This document shows, piece after piece, positions 1 to 5,207 of a DNA stretch of 7,408 bases; the stretch's first letter is position 1; each line of letters opens with the position of its first letter. The notes beneath the pieces are model-generated. The model searched no databases. It saw only the letters and a program-made list of their open reading frames with translations, and was not told where the DNA came from. Where the stretch lies: NCBI GenBank assembly GCA_002784245.1, contig PFKL01000002.1:1-7408 (forward strand), read 5' to 3'. The position numbers and the translations under genes are program-made. This stretch comes from Comamonadaceae bacterium CG_4_10_14_3_um_filter_60_75 (GTDB taxonomy: Bacteria; Pseudomonadota; Gammaproteobacteria; Burkholderiales; Burkholderiaceae_C).

Positions 1-249
1 AATGCGGCGCGGCTGGGTGTGGCCGATGAGCTTGCCGCGTGGCGCGGGGCGGCCATCGAGCAAAGTTTTGGGGTAATTGCACAAGCCACGCCCCATGGCC
101 AGGGCAATTTTGGGCAACTGGGTGGTTTTGCCCGAGCCGGTTTCACCACAGACGATGATGACCTGGTGCGCCTGCATGGCGGCCATGATCTCGTCGCGGC
201 GGGCAGAGACTGGCAGGGATTCGGGGAAATCAATCTTCAACGCATGCAT
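1..249 (-). CDS. hrpA: HrpA-type DEAH-box ATP-dependent RNA helicase, N-terminal part (runs off the window)
   Basis: The first 83 codons of a large helicase are visible. A Walker A motif GETGSGKTT lies at residues 35-43, followed by QLPK, and the segment ends in KLIGHTQPRRI, where TQPRRI is helicase motif Ia. This motif pair is characteristic of HrpA among DEAH/DExH helicases, which unwind RNA with NTP energy and act in mRNA processing and ribosome-related RNA handling. HrpA is normally around 1300 residues, so motifs II-VI lie beyond the left edge. I chose the ATG at 249 because it is the first ATG after an in-frame TGA; an upstream in-frame TTG at about 279 is possible but would overlap the preceding stop. 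No convincing Shine-Dalgarno is visible. The gene begins 29 bases after the PIN toxin gene on the same strand, so it may be read from the toxin-antitoxin promoter. Family identity is confident; the start is moderately so. Confidence 0.9.
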   Translation of the reverse strand, partial: MHALKIDFPESLPVSARRDEIMAAMQAHQVIIVCGETGSGKTTQLPKIALAMGRGLCNYPKTLLDGRPAPRGKLIGHTQPRRI

Positions 250-278
250 TGGGCGAGTCGAGCCCGTGTTTGGCGCGT

Positions 279-701
279 TCAAAACCAGCTCACCAGGTCA
301 AAGCTTTTACGACCCTTGATGCGGTAGATCGAAAAGTCATGGGCATCCAAGGTCAGCACGGCCTGCAGGTTAGTGCGTTCGGCCAGGTCTATCAGCGCGA
401 GGTCCGCATAGTCGGGGGCGATGTCGTCGTATTTGACGGCCAATTCAGCAATACGCCGGTGGCTGTGCAGCTCTGGCAGTGCCACCGGCAAGGCGCCGGC
501 GACCACCGCATTCAAAAAGGCGCGCCGCTGGCCACCCGCCAGAAAGAAACACACTTCCACCAACACCGCATCCACCGTCACCAACGGACGCGGCTGGTGC
601 TGCAAAAAAGCCTGCGCCGCCAGGTGATGCGGTTCGCGCGTGTCAAACAATGCAATCAAAAAGCCGCTGTCGGCGATGAGCGTGTCGCGCGCCAGCCTCA
701 T
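279..701 (-). CDS. PIN-domain ribonuclease toxin (VapC-like) of the leftward toxin-antitoxin module
   Basis: This 140-residue protein is a single PIN domain, the usual toxin size. The acidic residues expected to bind Mg2+ are in place: D11 in ADSGFLIALF, E49 in VLVEVCFFL, D100 (with D97 and D105 nearby) in DYADLALIDLAE, and D119/D122 in LTLDAHDF. PIN toxins of type II systems cut RNA, often tRNA, and are held inactive by their cognate antitoxin. The ATG overlaps the antitoxin stop (ATGA), so translation is probably coupled. It resembles the stand-alone 'ADSG' class of PIN proteins more than classical DTN-type VapC, so the substrate cannot be guessed. hrpA follows 29 bases downstream on the same strand. 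The catalytic residues look intact. The toxin role is inferred from the domain and gene pairing. Confidence 0.88.
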   Translation of the reverse strand: MRLARDTLIADSGFLIALFDTREPHHLAAQAFLQHQPRPLVTVDAVLVEVCFFLAGGQRRAFLNAVVAGALPVALPELHSHRRIAELAVKYDDIAPDYADLALIDLAERTNLQAVLTLDAHDFSIYRIKGRKSFDLVSWF

Positions 702-1129
702 GACGCACCTGTGCCGTGGGTCGCATCAGGCTTATTTGTCAAAGAAATAGCCTCTTCGCCCTTGTTCTTGCTGCGTGAGACGCTATTACTTTTAGCATTT
801 TTGGCTGCCGCTTTACGCCGTACGGCCGGCTGAGTCGGGATCACCGCATACGCAGTTTCTGGCTCACTGACCCCCGGCACAGCGCCACTGGCCAGCACCC
901 GCGCACGCAAACGCTCTTTGGAATACGGCCCAGCCCAGTTGGTGGCAGGCGCGGCGCGCGAGGCGGCCTGCGCATAGGCCAGCAGCGGATGAACACTATC
1001 GGCAGACGGCTTGGCGAACCAGGCCTTCAGGGCAGTCTGAACCACCTGTGATTTGGACATACCCATGGTTTCGCAAAAGCGGCTCAACTGGCTTTCAACG
1101 GGCTCTGGCAGGCGGACGGTGAGGGTCAT
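698..1129 (-). CDS. Ribbon-helix-helix antitoxin with a long Lys/Ser-rich C-terminal tail
   Basis: The ATG at 1129 gives a 143-residue protein that begins MTLTVRLPEPVESQL, an N-terminal beta strand followed by helices (SQLSRFCETMGMSKSQVVQTALKAW). This is the ribbon-helix-helix DNA-binding fold of about 45 residues found in CopG/VapB-type antitoxins. Residues 50-85, with YSKERLRARVLA, probably wrap the toxin. From about residue 105 the chain becomes low-complexity and basic (RRKAAAKNAKSNSVSRSKNKG), which is unusual for antitoxins of this fold, typically 70-90 residues. The frame stays open 26 codons upstream, but those residues do not look like RHH sequence. The stop overlaps the toxin ATG. 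Antitoxins of this type normally repress their own promoter, with the toxin as co-repressor, and candidate operators lie just upstream. No clear Shine-Dalgarno is seen. Confidence 0.82.
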   Translation of the reverse strand: MTLTVRLPEPVESQLSRFCETMGMSKSQVVQTALKAWFAKPSADSVHPLLAYAQAASRAAPATNWAGPYSKERLRARVLASGAVPGVSEPETAYAVIPTQPAVRRKAAAKNAKSNSVSRSKNKGEEAISLTNKPDATHGTGAS

Positions 1130-1245
1130 GATGTGAATTACAAAAGAATGACTTAGTGTATTACATTTATCTTCTTCGATGCAGTCCTTTAACTCAACGT
1201 GCAGCACCGGTTCACGTGCTACACTTGTTTCAAAGGAGCCGTGCC
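1130..1245. promoter_or_regulatory. Divergent promoter/operator region of the two toxin-antitoxin operons
   Basis: This 116-base AT-richer spacer separates two divergently read antitoxin genes. Two pairs of direct repeats are visible. GTGAATTAC (1133-1141) and GTGTATTAC (1156-1164) lie beside the leftward antitoxin. ACGTGCAGCAC (1197-1207) and ACGTGCTACAC (1214-1224, 9 of 11 identical) lie beside the rightward one. All four contain GTG-N4-AC on the plus strand. A TACACT hexamer occurs on each side (1220-1225 plus; 1160-1155 minus) and could be a -10 element; no good -35 box was found for either. The layout fits autoregulated TA promoters with repeats over the polymerase site. Operator function is inference. 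Confidence 0.55.
1232..1238 (+). promoter_or_regulatory. Ribosome-binding site of the rightward antitoxin gene
   Basis: AAAGGAG ends seven bases before the ATG at 1246. It fixes that start in preference to an open frame that continues upstream to 1156, and is the strongest Shine-Dalgarno in the TA region. Confidence 0.75.
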
Positions 1246-1524
1246 ATGTCCAATTTGACCATTGCTGTTGACGACAACATCATCAAACAAGCGCGCGTGC
1301 GTGCCATTCAGCAAGGCACCTCGGTGAGTGCCAAAGTGCGGGAGTTTTTGACAAGTTATGCGCAAGGTACAAGCGCACCCAACCCGCAACTGGCTGCGGG
1401 ACAGGCGTTGATTGCCACAGCCCGCAGCAGCAAGGCTAACAGCGAAGGGGCAACGTGGACGCGCGACGATGCTTACGACCGCGCGTACCCTGGCGCCGCC
1501 AACACCGCTTCAACACCATCATGA
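1246..1524 (+). CDS. VapB-like antitoxin of the rightward toxin-antitoxin module
   Basis: This 92-residue protein starts MSNLTIAVDDNIIKQARVRA and continues QQGTSVSAKVREFLTSYA, the strand-helix-helix pattern of small RHH-type antitoxins that pair with VapC. The N-terminal 45 residues should bind DNA as a dimer. The remainder (AAGQALIATARSSKANSEGATWTRDDAYDR) is probably the flexible toxin-binding tail. The start at 1246 is supported by a strong AAAGGAG. Its TGA overlaps the ATG of the PIN toxin gene (ATGA), the usual coupled arrangement. Candidate operator repeats lie 22-49 bases upstream of the start. The antitoxin identification rests on fold-like sequence plus position; the toxin partner is more certain. 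Confidence 0.85.
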   Translation: MSNLTIAVDDNIIKQARVRAIQQGTSVSAKVREFLTSYAQGTSAPNPQLAAGQALIATARSSKANSEGATWTRDDAYDRAYPGAANTASTPS

Positions 1525-1955
1525 TTGCATTCTTTGACACCAACATTTTGGTGTACATGCTCGACCACAGCGCGTCGCGCAAGCAAGATGTTGCGATAGA
1601 TTGTTTCTCAAACGCTGTTCATCACGATACGATCGCGCTGTCCACCCAGGTGCTACAAGAGTTTTACAACATCACAACCCGCAAACTTCGCCCGGCGCTG
1701 AGCGCGCAGGAAGCACAACAACAAGTGCGCCACCTCTGCGCCTTCGAAGTGCTTGGTAGCGCTGCCACAACCATCATGACCGCCATGGACATCGTTCAAC
1801 GCTACCAAATGCAATGGTGGGATGCGCTCATTCTGGAAGCCGCCCTGCGCGCCAAGGCCGATGTGCTCTACACCGAAGACCTGCAACACGGTCAACGTTT
1901 TGGCGCGCTGACCGTAGTCAATCCGTTTCTGGCATCCGCCCCGTCGCCCCCCTAA
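1521..1955 (+). CDS. vapC: VapC-type PIN-domain ribonuclease toxin of the rightward module
   Basis: This 144-residue PIN domain shows the classical signature: FFDTNILVYMLD with D6, STQVLQEFYN with E47, QWWDALILEAAL with D101, and YTEDLQHGQ with D120, ending in VVNPF. All four expected metal-binding acids are present, so the nuclease should be active. VapC toxins cut specific RNAs (initiator tRNA or the 23S sarcin-ricin loop in studied cases) and are neutralised by VapB. The target here cannot be told from sequence. The ATG at 1521 overlaps the antitoxin stop and has no Shine-Dalgarno of its own, consistent with translational coupling. argA starts only 25 bases after its TAA. It is clearly a different PIN subfamily from the leftward toxin, so the two modules are not a recent duplication. 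Confidence 0.92.
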   Translation: MIAFFDTNILVYMLDHSASRKQDVAIDCFSNAVHHDTIALSTQVLQEFYNITTRKLRPALSAQEAQQQVRHLCAFEVLGSAATTIMTAMDIVQRYQMQWWDALILEAALRAKADVLYTEDLQHGQRFGALTVVNPFLASAPSPP

Positions 1956-1980
1956 CACCTCTCCATTCCAAAGACTTGTC

Positions 1981-3330
<1,350 letters not shown>

Positions 3331-3393
3331 ACCAAGCGAATCGGGTGAATCTGAGCACGACTTTTGCTTGTATCCACCGCAACTTCAACTTAA

Positions 3394-3399
3394 AAGGAA
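3394..3399 (+). promoter_or_regulatory. Ribosome-binding site of the ParA-like gene
   Basis: AAGGAA lies six bases before the ATG at 3406 and decides this start. The 75-base gap after argA (3331-3405) shows no clear terminator hairpin or sigma70 promoter. Confidence 0.65.
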
Positions 3400-3405
3400 C
3401 AACTT

Positions 3406-4116
3406 ATGAGCTCTCTCAATTTCATCGGTGGCGAAAAAGGTGGTGTCGGCAAATCTGTTCTGGCACGGGTACTGGCCCAGTACTTCATCGACAAAGAGCA
3501 CCCTTTCATTGGTTTTGACACAGACCGCTCGCACACGTCCTTCACCCGCTTCTACGCCGACTACGCCAGCCCGGTCATCGTCGACAGCTACGAGGGGCTC
3601 GACGCCATCGCCAACGCGTTTGAGACCCCGGGTGCAGACGGTGCACCGGTCCGTGTCATCGTGGACCTGGCGGCACAAACTGCTGCACCTCTGGCGCGCT
3701 GGATCAAGGACTCTGACGTCTTTGCCGTCATGGCAGACATGGGTGTAGTCGTCAATTTTTGGCACGTTGCAGACGCTGGCAAGGACTCGGTTGACTTGCT
3801 CGGCCGTCTGGTCAACACGTTTGAAAGTGGGCCGAACTACATCGTCGTCAAGAATCACGGACGTGGCAGCGATTTCTCCCAACTTGAAACCTCAGCCGCA
3901 CTGCAAAAAGCGCTGTCGCTGGGCGCAAAAGTGGTTGAGTTGGCGCAGCTTCACGAAGCCAGCATGCGCAAGATCGACCGGCAGAACGCCAGCTTCTGGG
4001 CCGCGCTGAACAACCGTTCTGAATCCGATTCGTTGGGGCTGCTGGAGCGTCAGCGCGTCAAAAACTGGCTGAAGAAAACCTATGAAACCTTCGATAGCCT
4101 GCCACTGGGAGACTGA
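3406..4116 (+). CDS. ParA/MinD-like P-loop ATPase, orphan (resembles plasmid MobD-type proteins)
   Basis: This 236-residue protein opens with FIGGEKGGVGKSVLARVLAQ. The deviant Walker A motif KGGVGKS has both signature lysines, K11 and K16, which defines the ParA/MinD/Soj class of dimerising ATPases. A GFDTDRSHTS segment with D38 and D40 is the Walker A' region, and VRVIVDLAAQ with D87 is the Walker B region. A later FSQLETSAALQ and RKIDRQNASFWAALNN are unlike chromosomal Soj or MinD. From memory the overall pattern is like MobD-type proteins of IncQ plasmids and their chromosomal relatives. No ParB, parS-like repeats, MinC/MinE or conjugation genes are in the window, and there is no membrane-targeting helix like that of MinD. 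The partner and cargo are therefore unknown. Its 3' end overlaps the dsbB end by 37 bases on the opposite strand. Confidence 0.85.
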   Translation: MSSLNFIGGEKGGVGKSVLARVLAQYFIDKEHPFIGFDTDRSHTSFTRFYADYASPVIVDSYEGLDAIANAFETPGADGAPVRVIVDLAAQTAAPLARWIKDSDVFAVMADMGVVVNFWHVADAGKDSVDLLGRLVNTFESGPNYIVVKNHGRGSDFSQLETSAALQKALSLGAKVVELAQLHEASMRKIDRQNASFWAALNNRSESDSLGLLERQRVKNWLKKTYETFDSLPLGD

Positions 4117-4613
4117 CGCCACAGCAGCAGCAGCGCCAGCACGCCAAACAGCGTGAAGCAAATGAATGACCAGTTGGCAATGGTGCCACCCAGGAAGGTC
4201 CAGTCGACCGCCGAACAGTCGCCACTGCCTTTGAAGATCATCGGGATCACCCGCTGTAGCGGGAACGACTCGATCATGCCGTAAAAATCCCGGCCACAAG
4301 TGGCCACTGCCGGCGGATACCACTGCAACCAGCTTTGTCGCGCTGCCACGAAGGCACCAAAAACGGCCGCCAACAGGATCAGCACCGCACCCGCAACATG
4401 AATAAATTTTTTGCCGCTAGCGGCCGTCAATGCTGCGAAAGCAGCTACAGATAACAGAGCATAGCGCTGGACAATACACATCGGGCAAGGCTCCAGCCCG
4501 GTGCTGTGCTGCAAGTACAGCCCAAAGGCCAGCATAGCCAGACACGTCAAACTGACGAGAGCGAAAACGCGCCGCGGTGTGCGGTCCAGGACAGACAGAA
4601 CACCTGCCCCCAT
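4080..4613 (-). CDS. dsbB: Disulfide bond formation protein B (DsbB), inner-membrane quinone reductase
   Basis: DsbB reoxidises the periplasmic thiol oxidase DsbA and passes the electrons to quinone. With the ATG at 4613 the protein is 177 residues, matching the family (about 176). Four hydrophobic segments lie near residues 16-35, 51-64, 71-92 and 145-165. The first periplasmic loop has the catalytic pair in LEPCPMCIVQR (C43, C46), with R50 matching the conserved quinone-site arginine. The second loop holds C106 (TCGRDF) and C133 (GDCSAVDW), the DsbA-contacting pair, so all four cysteines are present. An upstream in-frame ATG at 4661 would add 16 residues inside the preceding gene and is less likely. 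It starts 5 bases after the small Cys4 gene, probably one operon. No dsbA is in view. Confidence 0.95.
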   Translation of the reverse strand: MGAGVLSVLDRTPRRVFALVSLTCLAMLAFGLYLQHSTGLEPCPMCIVQRYALLSVAAFAALTAASGKKFIHVAGAVLILLAAVFGAFVAARQSWLQWYPPAVATCGRDFYGMIESFPLQRVIPMIFKGSGDCSAVDWTFLGGTIANWSFICFTLFGVLALLLLWRQSPSGRLSKVS

Positions 4614-4618
4614 GCCGG

Positions 4619-4849
4619 TTATTTGTTGGCTTCGTCCAGCGCTTTGCAAGACGGTGAACACACCGCCTGCGATTTACCCAGGATCTTTTTTGAGACCATC
4701 TGGGAGCGGGCGCGGTGCTTGCCACAGAGGAAGCACGACATCGTTGCCGCACCAAAAGAAGTCGCCGCGGTAAAGGGCGAACCCGAGACTTTGGATTTGT
4801 AACGCAGGCCATCGGCCACGATTTTGGTTTTGGTATCTGCTTTTGCCAT
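4619..4849 (-). CDS. Small four-cysteine (putative zinc-binding) protein of unknown function
   Basis: This 76-residue basic protein has an N-terminal half with no recognisable motif (MAKADTKTKIVADGLRYKSK). The C-terminal half carries SCFLCGKHRAR and AVCSPSCKALDE, giving C39-x2-C42-x21-C64-x3-C68, a spacing suggestive of a small treble-clef or zinc-ribbon site. I do not recognise the family. It precedes dsbB by 5 bases on the same strand and diverges from yggX, so both neighbours concern thiol or oxidative chemistry. A perfect 6-base inverted repeat lies 3 bases upstream of its ATG and may be an operator. No Shine-Dalgarno is visible. That it is a real gene is supported by the tight spacing with dsbB, the cysteine pattern and house-style codon use. 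Metal binding is inference. Confidence 0.7.
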   Translation of the reverse strand: MAKADTKTKIVADGLRYKSKVSGSPFTAATSFGAATMSCFLCGKHRARSQMVSKKILGKSQAVCSPSCKALDEANK

Positions 4850-4852
4850 AGG

Positions 4853-4867
4853 GACGTATTTTACGTC
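4853..4867. promoter_or_regulatory. Perfect palindrome GACGTA-TTT-TACGTC in the dsbB-operon/yggX divergent spacer
   Basis: Six-base arms are separated by three T bases, directly upstream of the Cys4 gene start (4849). The position suits an operator or a near-leaderless transcript start. No regulator family is recognised from the motif. Confidence 0.4.
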
Positions 4868-4899
4868 AGCGCGGTGTTGGGTCGCAAAGCTTGCTAAAG

Positions 4900-4931
4900 T
4901 TGCCCTTTTTCCAAGTCAAGCAAAAGGGCAA
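4900..4931 (+). promoter_or_regulatory. Perfect 10-base inverted repeat covering the yggX ribosome-binding site
   Basis: TTGCCCTTTT (4900-4909) pairs exactly with AAAAGGGCAA (4922-4931) across a 12-base loop. The right arm contains the AAAAGGG Shine-Dalgarno of yggX, and the ATG follows at 4935. In an RNA starting upstream of 4900 this hairpin would hide the ribosome-binding site. As DNA it could instead be an operator. A weak extended -10 (TGCTAAAGT, 4892-4900) would start the RNA near 4907 and cut off most of the left arm, favouring the operator reading in that case. Confidence 0.5.
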
Positions 4932-4934
4932 TTC

Positions 4935-5207
4935 ATGGCGCGCACTGTCAAATGCATCAAACTGGGTATCGAAGCCGAGGGGCTGGACTTTCCGCCCTAC
5001 CCTGGCGAACTGGGTAAACGGCTGTGGGAGAGTGTCAGCAAGCAAGCCTGGGCCGACTGGCTCAAACACCAGACCATGCTGGTCAACGAAAACCGCCTGA
5101 ATCTGGCCGACGCGCGCGCGCGCCAGTACCTGGCACGGCAAATGGAAAACCATTTCTTTGGCGCGGGCGCTGAAGCCGCGCAGGGTTACGTCCCACCCAA
5201 AGCTTGA
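4935..5207 (+). CDS. yggX: Probable Fe(2+)-trafficking / oxidative damage protection protein YggX
   Basis: The 90-residue protein is full length for the family. It begins MARTVKCIKLGIEAEGLDFP, with the conserved C7 and the GLDFPPYPGELGKR block. It then has ISKQAW-like VSKQAWADWLKHQTMLVNEN and ends with YLARQMENHFF, all hallmarks of YggX. Known members protect iron-sulfur clusters and reduce oxidative damage, with iron handling proposed as the mechanism. The ATG at 4935 is preceded by AAAAGGG, which lies inside a perfect inverted repeat that could control translation. Its TGA overlaps the TTG start of the mnmC-like gene, so the two are likely cotranscribed. It diverges from the Cys4/dsbB operon across an 85-base spacer. 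Confidence 0.96.
   Translation: MARTVKCIKLGIEAEGLDFPPYPGELGKRLWESVSKQAWADWLKHQTMLVNENRLNLADARARQYLARQMENHFFGAGAEAAQGYVPPKA

Noticed and set aside
249..833. Open frame of 194 codons on the plus strand over the leftward toxin and antitoxin
   Set aside because: It is antisense to two recognisable, overlapping TA genes, and the residue composition (many R, H, Q) is typical of a shadow frame.
1..1955. Helicase plus PIN nucleases as a possible multi-gene defence system
   Set aside because: The helicase is a housekeeping HrpA type and each PIN protein has its own coupled antitoxin, so simple TA modules next to a core gene explain the region.
3331..3405. Possible promoter or terminator between argA and the ParA-like gene
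   Set aside because: TTGAAC and TTGCTT hexamers are present but no acceptable -10 lies at the right distance, and no hairpin followed by a T-run was found.
3892..4323. Minus-strand frame of 143 codons bridging the ParA-like gene and dsbB
   Set aside because: It overlaps real coding sequence on both sides, in a different frame from dsbB, and shows no family features.
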